This document shows, in pieces, positions 52,648 to 61,713 of a stretch of DNA of 64,000 bases; position 1 is the first letter of the stretch; each line of letters begins with the position of its first letter. The DNA lies in contig NZ_JACVVX010000003.1 in assembly GCF_014534685.1 (NCBI RefSeq), positions 124,001 to 188,000 of the forward strand. Direction: 5' to 3'. This DNA comes from Oryzicola mucosus (lineage in GTDB: Bacteria > Pseudomonadota > Alphaproteobacteria > Rhizobiales > Rhizobiaceae). The notes under the pieces were generated by a model. That model saw only the letters and a list, made by a program, of their open reading frames with translations. It did not search any database and was not told the DNA's origin. The translations under genes and the position numbers were made by a program.

Positions 52648-54777
52648 ATGAGCGCGAAGACAGAGCACGCTCCAGGCTATCTGTCCGGCGGCTTCGATGA
52701 CCGTATTGGGAGACTTCGTGCTCTCGAAGCCTCGGATAAGCGAGAATCCTTGCGCGCAGAATTGAAAGCAGCGTTGGACCAATTCCCCGAAAGCCCGGAC
52801 ATTGCCCTGATAGCATTCCGCGTCGCTGTCGAGGACGATGAGCTCGATGTGGCCGCCGATCTGCTTTGCGATGTGCTTTGGCCTTCCCTTCCCGACGCCA
52901 GTATACGCCGGCGGTGCCTGGACGAATTGCTGGCATCTTCTGTCGATGACGAATTTTCTCAACAGACGCTGCTTCGACTGCTGAAGGTGGAGCCCGGCAG
53001 TGCGGAGATCCTGATCTATCTCGCCGCGTTTGCTGTAGAGCGCGAAAACTATGCGGGGGCTCTCGAATGGCTTGAGCAGGCCGAGGCCCTCGCGTCGCTT
53101 CCGAGCGCGGCAAATGCCCTGCGCATCAAGGCGCTGCTTAATGCGGTGGAATGGGACGATGTGTTCGGCCGTGCCCTCGAAAGGGCTCTGAGCGCGGCCC
53201 CGGAAGTGCGCCGCCTCTATGCGCTGAAGCATGATTTTCACGAAAAGCGCGGGGAGCGGGAGTTGGCGCGCGCCATCCTCGACCTGGCGCGGGACCAGTT
53301 TCCCGATGATCCATGGTTTGCTCTGCGCGCGTTCCGTTTTCGTTTGTCCGACAGGGATATCCAAGGCGCCGCGCTGCTGTTCCGCGAACAAATATGGCAC
53401 TCCTCTCTCCCGGAAGCGACCCGGCGGGGGGCGCTCGCTACCATGGTGAGGGAGTGGAAAGATCCAGAGGAGCTTAAACCGTTTCTCCTAGGACTTTTGC
53501 AGGACAAGCCGGATGACCGCTTCGTGTTGGTCAAGCTTGCCACCCTGGTGACGCGCCAAAGACAACATGTCGAAGCCGCGAGATATCTCGAGAAGGCGCT
53601 GGAGCATGGCTCCTTGCCGCCCGAAGCCGAGTCGATGCAGGTCAACATGCTGATCCTCGGTGGCGATGCGAAGGGCTCGCTGGCGCTGGCCAAGCGTCAA
53701 CTCGCGGCGAATCCCGACCGGAAGGATCTTGTTCGCCGCGCAAACATCGTCGCGTCAATCTGCGGCAATCAGGACGATGTAACGGAGACGATGCGGCAAG
53801 CAATCCTGCAGTGGCCCACCGATGCCACGATCGTTCAACGCTACAATCGGGCGGTCATTCCCGAAGCCGAGGATCAGAGCCTGTTCGACCACCTCACTGG
53901 CTTCACGCGTGCAAACTCGGTCGACGGACGATGGCACTATCAGTTCGCGTTGGCTTGCCTGCGCCGGAACGATACCCCGCGTGCGCGGGCTACGCTGCGC
54001 AACCTTCACGACGACCCGCTGGTGGGTTTCGAGGCGCAGCGACTTTTAGGCGTGCTCGAAGCGATGCCGGCCGAGGAATGGGACGCCCGGGCACGTTTCT
54101 CTAACGATCCCACCAGGGATGTCCACGTCATCGAGACGCCTTCGGCCAAGGCGACCGTGGTCGTGATGGCCGGGCTGCATGGTGGCCTTGGCAATATTCC
54201 CTTGACCCATCTCGACGTGCTGCTTCAGGAACATCCGATCAATGTCGTCTATCTGCGGGACAACCGGTGGAGCGCCTTCACCGCCGGGGTGCCTAGCCTT
54301 GGGCCTGACGAGGCGTCCACCATATCCGCGCTGACGGCTTTGTGCTCGGGTCTAGGCCCTATGCCGATGATAACCTTTGGCGGGTCGCTCGGGGGCTGGT
54401 CAGCGATGCGCTACGGAGCGTTGGCCGGTGCGCGAATGGCCGTCTCGCTCTCTGGTCCAACCAGACTGGCGGTGCAAGGCGACCAAGCCAAGCGTTTCAC
54501 TCAATACTATCTTTCCCGTATGTTGCCGGAAGAAACAAGTGATCTACTCGATCTGCTAAGCAGGAGCGCTTCCCTTCGTATTATGCACGTATACGGTGCG
54601 GAAAATGCAAAGGATCGTGCGAATGCGGCGCGACTGCGGCAGTTCGCCAGCGTCACCCTGGTGCCAGTCGACGGGTGTGAGGATCATTTCGTGGCTGCCC
54701 ATCTGGTGGCACGCGGCGCCTTTCATCCGCTCATCGAGCAGGCCATCGCAGCCGCCCAGACAGCGGCAACTTCTTAA
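52648..54777 (+). CDS. TPR-like repeat protein fused to an alpha/beta-hydrolase domain
   Basis: A 709-residue protein. Residues 1 to about 480 are helical repeats resembling TPRs (EPGSAEILIYLAAFAVEREN, AARYLEKALEHGSLP and similar). Residues about 490-705 are an alpha/beta hydrolase: VVVMAGLHGGLGNIP, nucleophile elbow FGGSLGGWSAMR with Ser580, and a likely catalytic His680 in DGCEDHFVAAHL. It could be an esterase, thioesterase or acyltransferase acting with the acyl pathway. ATG 52648 has AAGGAG 7 bases upstream. It may have its own promoter, since 113 bases separate it from the methyltransferase. Confidence 0.8.
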   Translation: MSAKTEHAPGYLSGGFDDRIGRLRALEASDKRESLRAELKAALDQFPESPDIALIAFRVAVEDDELDVAADLLCDVLWPSLPDASIRRRCLDELLASSVDDEFSQQTLLRLLKVEPGSAEILIYLAAFAVERENYAGALEWLEQAEALASLPSAANALRIKALLNAVEWDDVFGRALERALSAAPEVRRLYALKHDFHEKRGERELARAILDLARDQFPDDPWFALRAFRFRLSDRDIQGAALLFREQIWHSSLPEATRRGALATMVREWKDPEELKPFLLGLLQDKPDDRFVLVKLATLVTRQRQHVEAARYLEKALEHGSLPPEAESMQVNMLILGGDAKGSLALAKRQLAANPDRKDLVRRANIVASICGNQDDVTETMRQAILQWPTDATIVQRYNRAVIPEAEDQSLFDHLTGFTRANSVDGRWHYQFALACLRRNDTPRARATLRNLHDDPLVGFEAQRLLGVLEAMPAEEWDARARFSNDPTRDVHVIETPSAKATVVVMAGLHGGLGNIPLTHLDVLLQEHPINVVYLRDNRWSAFTAGVPSLGPDEASTISALTALCSGLGPMPMITFGGSLGGWSAMRYGALAGARMAVSLSGPTRLAVQGDQAKRFTQYYLSRMLPEETSDLLDLLSRSASLRIMHVYGAENAKDRANAARLRQFASVTLVPVDGCEDHFVAAHLVARGAFHPLIEQAIAAAQTAATS

Positions 54778-54786
54778 AGCGTTGGT

Positions 54787-54841
54787 CGAGGCCTGAAAAT
54801 AGGCCTCGGACGCATTGGTTGAAGCCGACCTCGCAGGTCGG
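54787..54841. terminator. Two hairpins between convergent genes
   Basis: CGAGGCCT / AGGCCTCG with a 6-base loop (54787-54808) and CCGACCT / AGGTCGG with a 3-base loop (54825-54841) lie between the TPR-hydrolase gene (+) and the membrane protein gene (-). No T-run follows, but position and strength suit bidirectional termination. Confidence 0.6.
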
Positions 54842-54848
54842 ACGCAGA

Positions 54849-55373
54849 TTAGCGTGAACCTGGCACGGGCGAGGCGAGCTTATAGCGCTGATAGAGGCCG
54901 GCAAAGCGACCAATGAAAATGCCGATGGCCACGCCGGTCACCCCGGCATCGATAAGCAAAAACTCGAATGTCTGGTTGGCCCCGGGGACAGTAGCAATCC
55001 AATAGCCGAGGGCGTATTTCAAGACGAAGAGTGTCAATACGACGATCAGCGTAATGGGATTTCCCGATATTTCAACTTGGCCTGCCCCAACCGGCCGGAG
55101 TTCGCCAGTGCGTGAAATGAACCATCCCACGCCAAAACCCGCCAAAACCGCAACTGCAAATATGACCATCCACAGCGGTTCTAGTCCGAAATAGTGGAAC
55201 AAGGTGTAGATGCCCCAGATAGCGAAAATAGTGGGTGCAATAGCCAGTTGATAGAACGCCACGACGCGCGTTCTAAGCGTTTTGATGCCAATTGTAACGA
55301 TGTAGACAAGGATCACAAACACCCACCAAGGCGTGTGTTCCAACGTTGCCCGAACAGTTTCCATAGTGTTCAC
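54849..55373 (-). CDS. Membrane protein, DUF6622-like
   Basis: A 174-residue protein with about five hydrophobic segments (WWVFVILVYIVTIGIKTL, AIAPTIFAIWGIYTLFHYF, LWMVIFAVAVLAGFGVGWF, ITLIVVLTLFVLKYALGYW, LIDAGVTGVAIGIFIGRF). The layout and the ISRTGELRPVGAGQVEISG loop fit the DUF6622 family as I remember it. Function unknown. ATG 55373; an earlier ATG of the same frame is not seen. It is flanked by the glycan region and the GbcAB genes and belongs to neither clearly. Confidence 0.7.
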   Translation of the reverse strand: MNTMETVRATLEHTPWWVFVILVYIVTIGIKTLRTRVVAFYQLAIAPTIFAIWGIYTLFHYFGLEPLWMVIFAVAVLAGFGVGWFISRTGELRPVGAGQVEISGNPITLIVVLTLFVLKYALGYWIATVPGANQTFEFLLIDAGVTGVAIGIFIGRFAGLYQRYKLASPVPGSR

Positions 55374-55491
55374 CCCAATCTGCCTTCCTCATCGAATATT
55401 GGCTCATTCGAGGAAACGATTGGTAAATGTCCGACGAGACGTTGTCAGGAGGATGGACCCAGTCCTCCAGGGGGCACTCATCGAACGTCTT

Positions 55492-56583
55492 CTAACGGTC
55501 GATGACAAGATCGCTGATCGGCTTTGAGCAACAGGGAAGGAAGAAACCCGCGTCGATTTCCCGTTGCCGGATTCCTCCGTTGTGCTTCATGTCGACCGCG
55601 CCGGACACCAGTTTGGATTTGCAGGTGCCGCAAACGCCATTTGCGCAGGATGATGGAATCCTGATGCCTGCTTTTTTGGCTGACGACAACACCGTCTGCT
55701 CGCTCGATACGTCGATCCTGCGCGCTTGTTTTGCAAACTCAATTGCGAATACCGTCGTCTTCGCAGCCTCCGCTTCAACCTTCGGAGCAATGTCCAGTAT
55801 CGCTGCTTCGAAGCTCTCCTCGATATAATGCGAAGGCGGAACCCCGGCGTCGGCTGCTATTGTGCGGGCGGCCGACATGAAAGGCATCGGCCCGCAGCAC
55901 ATGACGATGCGCTCGCTCAAGTCTGGCACCGCCAGCTTGAAAAACTCAGGTGAGATCCTTCCAGCCAAGCCGGGCCACGCCGGCTCTCCTGTTATGTGCT
56001 CCGGCAAAAAATGGAGGCGCAGATGCTTGAGCCTGCCCGCCAGGCTGGCAAGTTCGTCCCGAAAGATCAGGTCCTTTGGCGTGCGCGCGGCATGGACAAA
56101 GATCACATCGGCCTGTTCGCAAGTGTCCGCCAACTCCCTGACCATGGACATGACAGGCGTGATCCCAGAGCCGCCCGAAAGCAGCAGGAATTTTTTGTTA
56201 CCGGCAGTCGGACGGATGAAAGTGCCCAGAGGGCCCTGCGCCTTGATCTGAGAGCCTTGCACAAAATTGTCGTGCATCCAGTTCGAGATACGGCCACCGG
56301 CGACGCGCTTGACCGTTATCGAGAAAGTGGTGTTGCGCTGGGGTGACGAGGAGATGCTGTAGCACCGGCTTTCCTCTTCAAAGCCAAAGTTGAAATCGAA
56401 CAGAAAGTACTGTCCGGCTTTGAAATTGAACAGCTTGCCATCGGCCGATGCAAAGGTGAACGTTTTTACGTCGTGGGTCTCCTGGTGGACATCCAGGCAC
56501 ACCAAAGTATCGTCACGTTCTGAGTCCCAGAAGCGCGTTGCCCATACGTCTTCGAGTGTCGGCGACAGTGTTCTAGTATCCAT
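55492..56583 (-). CDS. gbcB: Ferredoxin reductase of a Rieske oxygenase, GbcB-like
   Basis: A 363-residue electron-transfer protein. FAD domain with RCYSISSSP, NAD-binding domain with LLLSGGSGITPVMSM and VMCCGPMPFM, and a C-terminal plant-type 2Fe-2S ferredoxin with Cys residues in SSCANGVCGTCKSKL and FLPCCS. This architecture matches the reductase of glycine betaine or stachydrine demethylases. ATG 56583 overlaps the oxygenase stop by 11 bases. It passes electrons from NAD(P)H to the Rieske protein. Confidence 0.88.
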   Translation of the reverse strand: MDTRTLSPTLEDVWATRFWDSERDDTLVCLDVHQETHDVKTFTFASADGKLFNFKAGQYFLFDFNFGFEEESRCYSISSSPQRNTTFSITVKRVAGGRISNWMHDNFVQGSQIKAQGPLGTFIRPTAGNKKFLLLSGGSGITPVMSMVRELADTCEQADVIFVHAARTPKDLIFRDELASLAGRLKHLRLHFLPEHITGEPAWPGLAGRISPEFFKLAVPDLSERIVMCCGPMPFMSAARTIAADAGVPPSHYIEESFEAAILDIAPKVEAEAAKTTVFAIEFAKQARRIDVSSEQTVLSSAKKAGIRIPSSCANGVCGTCKSKLVSGAVDMKHNGGIRQREIDAGFFLPCCSKPISDLVIDR

Positions 56584-57844
56584 TCGCCCGCATCCGATCG
56601 ACATACCATGTCGCAAACTTTTCGAGGTTCGTTTCGGAGAAGGGAGAGTATGGACCCGGCACATATGCCGGATCGGCAACGCCAGCCTGTGATCGTGAGA
56701 CCAGATCAGCGTCCTGTTCGGTTGTCGCCAGCCAAACGCTCGTCAGCTTGTCCAGATCGTAGTCGATGCCTTCCACGGCATCCTTGTGAACCAGCCACTT
56801 TGTCCGCACCAGCGTCTTTCCGGCGGACAGCGGAATGACGATCGACACAACTGCATGGTCGCCCATGAAGTGTTTCCAACTGTTGTGCCCCCACAAATGG
56901 GTGTCGCCGAGATCTTTCCGGGTCATGGTTCCAAGCAGCTTCGAGCACGCCGCTGTGGCGTCGGGAGTCTGAGACTCTCCAGCGCCTGAAATAATCAGGC
57001 GCTGCGTGCGGAAGTTTGTGGCACAATCCACCAACTGTTCGACGGCCTCGGACGGATATCCCTCTCTCTCCCATGAGGCGGTTCGCTCGGCATAAAGAGC
57101 GAGATGCTCTTCCGCCTGTGCCTTGTCTTCCGGACTCAGGCTCTCCGGGTCGAACCCGAAATCGAGATCGACGAACGACACGCAGAGTTCCGGATGGTTT
57201 GCCGAGCAATGGTAGCATTCACGGTTGTTTTCCAGCGTGAGTTTCCAGTTGCCGTGTTCGATGACGTCGCATTGATGGGCAACTTTTGCGTTGCCGACCT
57301 CATAGGGCGCCAAGCGCTTCGACATGACCTCCTCAAGCCGGTTTATGTCCGCTGGCGGTTCGTCTGACAAACAGACATAGATAAGTCCGCCAATCGACCG
57401 GAACGCGATCTGCTTGAGCGAACGGCATTCCTTGTCGAAGTCGAGCCCCATATGCGGCGCGTAAACGAGTTCTCCCGAAAGTTCGTAAGTCCACTGATGA
57501 TAGGGGCAAACAAGCCTGGACACGATTGTCGTACCTGCGTCGAGCAGCCGCGAGCCGCGATGACGGCAGACATTGTGCATGACCCGAATTGCCCCGTCGT
57601 CGTCGCGCAGCAGAATCAAACTGCTGGCGCCGATGTCTATGACCGTCGCATCACCGGGTTCCGGAACGTCGCACTCAAGTCCGACGCAAATCCAGTGTTT
57701 GCGGAAGAACACATCGATATCCGCCTCGAAGACATCTTCGCGCGTGTAGAGCCCGGCGGGCAGCGAGTGCCCTTGTAAACGAGCGTTGAGAAGCGAGGTG
57801 ATAGTTGGCGACACTCTGTCCAGCATGACATTCCCTGAGGTCAT
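56573..57844 (-). CDS. gbcA: Rieske non-heme iron oxygenase, GbcA-like (glycine betaine/proline betaine demethylase)
   Basis: A 423-residue ring-hydroxylating-type oxygenase alpha subunit. The Rieske cluster ligands are Cys93, His95, Cys113 and His116 (NVCRHRGSRL; CPYHQW). The mononuclear iron His pair is in NRECYHCSANHPEL (His212, His217). It resembles GbcA and Stc2, which remove a methyl group from glycine betaine or stachydrine as formaldehyde; sequence alone does not separate the two. Met7 is an alternative start. First gene of a two-gene operon, divergent from a LysR regulator. Confidence 0.85.
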   Translation of the reverse strand: MTSGNVMLDRVSPTITSLLNARLQGHSLPAGLYTREDVFEADIDVFFRKHWICVGLECDVPEPGDATVIDIGASSLILLRDDDGAIRVMHNVCRHRGSRLLDAGTTIVSRLVCPYHQWTYELSGELVYAPHMGLDFDKECRSLKQIAFRSIGGLIYVCLSDEPPADINRLEEVMSKRLAPYEVGNAKVAHQCDVIEHGNWKLTLENNRECYHCSANHPELCVSFVDLDFGFDPESLSPEDKAQAEEHLALYAERTASWEREGYPSEAVEQLVDCATNFRTQRLIISGAGESQTPDATAACSKLLGTMTRKDLGDTHLWGHNSWKHFMGDHAVVSIVIPLSAGKTLVRTKWLVHKDAVEGIDYDLDKLTSVWLATTEQDADLVSRSQAGVADPAYVPGPYSPFSETNLEKFATWYVDRMRANGY

Positions 57845-57986
57845 TTCAAGATCATGCTTACATCAGAGACTGTAGGGCTCAACGGCATAAATGAGCCTGT
57901 TTCGCATAAAGAAAAGTAATGTTAAGAAGCGAAATCCCGTAGTGCGAGCGGCTGCGATTGGCGTCGATATCCTGGAGCTTTGAACG
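57845..57986. promoter_or_regulatory. Divergent gbcA/lysR promoter region
   Basis: The 142-base AT-rich region between gbcA and the LysR gene. It contains TTTCGC (57900-57905) and GCGAAA (57929-57934) as a short dyad of the size and place expected for a LysR-type site. This is suggestive only. Confidence 0.35.
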
Positions 57987-58907
57987 ATGGCTGCACTGAA
58001 GACGCGACTTCCTCCAATGACCGGGCTTACCGTCTTCGAGGCGGCGGCGCGTCTTGCAAGCTTCACCAAGGCAGCGGCGGAATTGGGTGTCACTCAGGCG
58101 GCTGTCAGTCGGCAGATTCATCTGCTGGAAGGGTCGCTGGGATTTCCGTTGTTCCACAGGCTTCACCGCCGGATAGAGCTTACCGAGAAAGGCCTTTTGC
58201 TGTCGTCTTCCACAACGAATGCGCTCAATGCTATTGCCGAAACAATTTCCAGCCTGACCAGAGACTCTGACGAAGAGCTCGCCATATCGGCGACAGTGTC
58301 GTTTTCGCAATTCTGGCTTTTGCCAAAAGTATCCGGCTTCTCGCGGCAGTATCCCGAGGTCAGAATGAGGATCATATCGCAGGATAAAACCCCGGGCATG
58401 GAAGGCGATGTCGATATCGCCATTCGCTATGGCAACGGCATGTGGCCCGATGGAAAGGCCGATTTCCTGTTCGACGATGAAATATTTCCAGTATGCAGTC
58501 CGGAATACGCAGATCGGCTGGGCGAGTACGTGGATTTGACTGATCTGGTGCGTCACCCCCTCATTTCCTACGACACGAACGATCCTAGCTGGACCGGCTG
58601 GAACGAATGGCTCGCAGCGTTCTCGGTTCAAGCTCCGAAGCGCTCATCGGGAATGCGCTGCAGCTTCTATGCCGAAACCATTCATGCTGCGTTGAATGGG
58701 CAAGGTATTGCCCTTGGTTGGCGGCGGCTTGTTCAGGATTTGCTGGACCAGAACAGACTTGTCCGCATAACGTCTCACGCCATGGCAACCCGCAACGGCT
58801 ATTTCATCGTCGTTCCAGCGCGCCGGGAAAGGACCGAACCGGTCAAGAAATTCGCGGAATGGCTAAAGCTCGAGGCAGCACTCTCTGCGCTCGGCGGTAG
58901 GCCATAA
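57987..58907 (+). CDS. LysR-family regulator, GcvA-like
   Basis: A 306-residue LysR regulator. N-terminal winged helix (LTVFEAAARLASFTKAAAELGVTQAAVSRQIHLLEGSLGFPLFHR) of the GcvA subgroup, followed by a periplasmic-binding-fold effector domain (ISATVSFSQFWLLPKVSGFSRQYPEV, MEGDVDIAIRYGNGMWPDG). GcvA-like regulators often control amino-acid and betaine catabolism; its divergent position suggests that it activates gbcAB. Effector unknown. Confidence 0.9.
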   Translation: MAALKTRLPPMTGLTVFEAAARLASFTKAAAELGVTQAAVSRQIHLLEGSLGFPLFHRLHRRIELTEKGLLLSSSTTNALNAIAETISSLTRDSDEELAISATVSFSQFWLLPKVSGFSRQYPEVRMRIISQDKTPGMEGDVDIAIRYGNGMWPDGKADFLFDDEIFPVCSPEYADRLGEYVDLTDLVRHPLISYDTNDPSWTGWNEWLAAFSVQAPKRSSGMRCSFYAETIHAALNGQGIALGWRRLVQDLLDQNRLVRITSHAMATRNGYFIVVPARRERTEPVKKFAEWLKLEAALSALGGRP

Positions 58908-59357
58908 AACCCACCGATTTGCATCGGGAATCCTATTTTCGCCTTGCGCGACCTCTCTCTGCGGTTTCTGTCTGGCCACTTCTCCTATGTCAAATCTTAT
59001 AGGGAACAGGGCTCTTATTCGAGCGTTCCTCTCTCACAATCCCCATCTGGTGCGAGACGAGGCAGTCATGGTCGAAAATATACACGAATATGTTTTGCGC
59101 CCCACACTCACAAACTTGGATTTTTATCCAAGTCTCGCTTCTTCATAACCTGTCGGGCTGTGCCCGCTGGTAGGGTTGAGAGACGAATGGTTTAGGCCCG
59201 CTCTGCGGCATGCTGAGACAATCTTAGCCGCCGCAACTACAGCGGTTTGATCGACAACATTCCAATACAGCCGGTACGTGCAATTCGCGGCTCTTGGGTT
59301 CATCTCCCTGGAGCGGTCGTGGTTTCGTGCTTTCCAAAACAGCGTGGTGGGCCCGAG
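58908..59357. other. Intergenic region upstream of the second glycan operon
   Basis: About 450 bases with no intact gene that I can support. It holds the presumed promoter of the rightward operon and a perfect small hairpin (59114-59133). An in-frame TTG at 59247 would extend the next protein by 37 residues, but they look unlike a conserved domain. Confidence 0.5.
59114..59133. terminator. Perfect 8-bp hairpin with TTTT loop
   Basis: Arms ACTTGGAT and ATCCAAGT enclose a TTTT tetraloop. It lies about 205 bases after the LysR gene and about 225 bases before the GT4-mutase gene. It may be a weak terminator, a leader element or an operator; no T-run follows. Confidence 0.35.
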
Positions 59358-61712
59358 ATGACTTTGAAGGAATCTGTTTTGAACGCCGCTACATCCTCAA
59401 GCCTCGAGACGTCGACCCCTCCCATCATCTGCTTTTCCCATCTGCGGTGGGACTTCGTTCTTCAGCGTCCACAGCATTTGATGCGGCGCTTTGGCAAATC
59501 CGGGCGCGTATTCTTTTTCGAGGAGTACATTCCCACCAACCATCATCTGCCCTATCTCGAATTCCACGCGTTCGATGACACGTCCGTGATCGCAGTCAGG
59601 CCACGCGTCCCGCAGGATTGGCATGGCGAGCGCCTGCAGAAGGCAATGTCCGGCTTGCTCGACCAACTTCTCGCGCTTCAGGGCGCGAGGAAACCGATTC
59701 TGTGGTTCTACACGCCAATGATGTTCCCCTTCGCAGCGCATGTCGATGCGGCGGCAGTCGTCTACGATTGCATGGACGAGCTTTCCAATTTTCGCTACGC
59801 GCCGCCGGAACTGCGCCAGAACGAGCAACAATTGATGCGCCGCGCCGATGTCGTCTTCACGGGCGGCTATAGCATCTATGAGGCTAAGCGGGCCCAGCAC
59901 GACAATATCCACCCCTTCCCCTCGAGTGTAGATGTGGCGCACTTCGCCGCAGCACGCACTTCAAGCATCAAGCCAGATGACCAGCGTAAGATCGGTGGTC
60001 CGATACTTGGCTATTACGGCGTTATCGACGAGCGGATCGACTTGAGTTTGCTCGCTGAAGTTGCCGCGGCCCGGCCCCACTGGTCGCTTGTCATGGTAGG
60101 GCCTCTGGCAAAGATCGACGAGACTCAGTTGCCTCGTGCAGCCAATATCTATTACCTCGGCCGTAAGGACTATGCCGAGCTTCCGGCTTATGTGGCGGGA
60201 TGGGACATTGCGCTCATGCCCTTCGCCCTTAATGAGGCGACACGCTTTATCAGCCCCACCAAAACCCCGGAATATCTGGCTGCTGGTCGACCGGTCGTCT
60301 CGACTGCTATAACCGATGTCATCCGGCACTACGGCGACCTCGGCAGCGTACTTATCGCGGGCGACAACAGGCAGTTTATTCAAGCTTGTGAAGAGGCGCT
60401 CGCTTTGGCGAAGCAGCCAGCGCAATGGCTGGGCGCGGCGGATGAAAAGCTCGCGACCATATCTTGGGACGATACATTCCTGCAAATGTCGGCGCTGGTC
60501 GAAGAAGCCCTGCATCGCCGGGCCGGTAAGCCTATCAGCATTCAAGCTCCCGTCATCAAACGTTCCGCCGGCGCAAATCCATATGATTTTCTGATCGTTG
60601 GCGCGGGTTTTGCTGGTTCGGTGCTTGCGGAGCGTCTTGCCTCTTCGGGCAAGCGGGTGCTGATCTGCGACCGCCGCCCACATATCGGGGGGAATGCCTA
60701 TGACTGCCAAGACGCCGCGGGCGTGCTTGTTCATAAATATGGCCCGCACATCTTCCACACGAACAGTGAGGAAATCTTCGCTTACCTCTCTCGCTTCACC
60801 GCCTGGCGTCCTTATGAGCACCGTGTGCTCGCAAGCGTGGCGGACAAGCTCCTGCCCATGCCGATCAATCGCACGACCCTGAAGGGTCTCTACGGCATCG
60901 ATCTGGCGGATGAGCAGGCAGCGGCCGAGTATCTCAAGACCAAAGCGGAGCCGACACCTGAGATTCGGACCTCACGCGATGTTGTGATCTCGCAGGTCGG
61001 GAGTCATCTCTATCGAACGTTCTTTGAAGGCTATACGCGAAAGCAGTGGGGGCTTGATCCGTCCGAGTTGGACAAGTCGGTGACGGCTCGCGTTCCAACG
61101 CGGACTTCGACAGACGACCGATATTTTCTGGATACCTACCAGGCGATGCCCGCCGATGGCTTTACACGCATGTTCGAAAATATGCTCGACCATCCGAACA
61201 TTCAAATCGAGGCGGGGGTCGACTACAATGAACTTGATCGCAAGAACCTCGCACCGCGCACAATCTTCACCGGTCCGATCGATGCCTATTTCGATCACCG
61301 GTTTGGTCCGCTGCCTTACCGTAGCTTGGAATTCAAGCACGAGACTCATGATCGCGAGCAGTTCCAGCCGGTGGCAGTCGTCAACTATCCGTCGCTAGAT
61401 GTGCCTTACACACGGATTACCGAATACAAGCACCTGACCGGGCAGCAGCATCGCCAAACCAGCATTTCCTATGAATTCGCCCGCGCCGAAGGCGATCCGT
61501 ACTACCCTATTCCCCGGCCGGAAAATCAGGCTCTCTACAAGCAGTATGAGGCGCTGGCCCGCGAACAGAACGACGTCATCTTCGTGGGTAGGCTGGGTAC
61601 CTATAAATACTACAATATGGACCAGGTAGTTGGGCAGGCCCTGGCAACCTTCCGCCGGTTTTCAGCTACTGAGCAAAAATTGAACGGCGCATTTTCGACG
61701 GCGGCCGAGTAG
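59358..61712 (+). CDS. Fusion of a GT4 glycosyltransferase with UDP-galactopyranose mutase
   Basis: A 784-residue protein. Residues about 20-390 are a TuaH-like GT-B glycosyltransferase (CFSHLRWDFVLQRPQHLMRRF, VVYDCMDELSNF, ILGYYGVIDERIDLSLLAEVA, KTPEYLAAGRPVVST). Residues about 408-775 are a complete UDP-galactopyranose mutase: FAD motif VGAGFAGSVLAE, GPHIFHTNSEE, YTRKQWG, NYPSLDVPYTRITEYKHLTG and GRLGTYKYYNMDQVVGQ. The mutase makes UDP-galactofuranose; the fused transferase may use it directly. ATG 59358 chosen; TTG 59247 is an alternative. The next gene starts 1 base after its stop. Confidence 0.87.
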   Translation: MTLKESVLNAATSSSLETSTPPIICFSHLRWDFVLQRPQHLMRRFGKSGRVFFFEEYIPTNHHLPYLEFHAFDDTSVIAVRPRVPQDWHGERLQKAMSGLLDQLLALQGARKPILWFYTPMMFPFAAHVDAAAVVYDCMDELSNFRYAPPELRQNEQQLMRRADVVFTGGYSIYEAKRAQHDNIHPFPSSVDVAHFAAARTSSIKPDDQRKIGGPILGYYGVIDERIDLSLLAEVAAARPHWSLVMVGPLAKIDETQLPRAANIYYLGRKDYAELPAYVAGWDIALMPFALNEATRFISPTKTPEYLAAGRPVVSTAITDVIRHYGDLGSVLIAGDNRQFIQACEEALALAKQPAQWLGAADEKLATISWDDTFLQMSALVEEALHRRAGKPISIQAPVIKRSAGANPYDFLIVGAGFAGSVLAERLASSGKRVLICDRRPHIGGNAYDCQDAAGVLVHKYGPHIFHTNSEEIFAYLSRFTAWRPYEHRVLASVADKLLPMPINRTTLKGLYGIDLADEQAAAEYLKTKAEPTPEIRTSRDVVISQVGSHLYRTFFEGYTRKQWGLDPSELDKSVTARVPTRTSTDDRYFLDTYQAMPADGFTRMFENMLDHPNIQIEAGVDYNELDRKNLAPRTIFTGPIDAYFDHRFGPLPYRSLEFKHETHDREQFQPVAVVNYPSLDVPYTRITEYKHLTGQQHRQTSISYEFARAEGDPYYPIPRPENQALYKQYEALAREQNDVIFVGRLGTYKYYNMDQVVGQALATFRRFSATEQKLNGAFSTAAE

Positions 61713-61713
61713 C

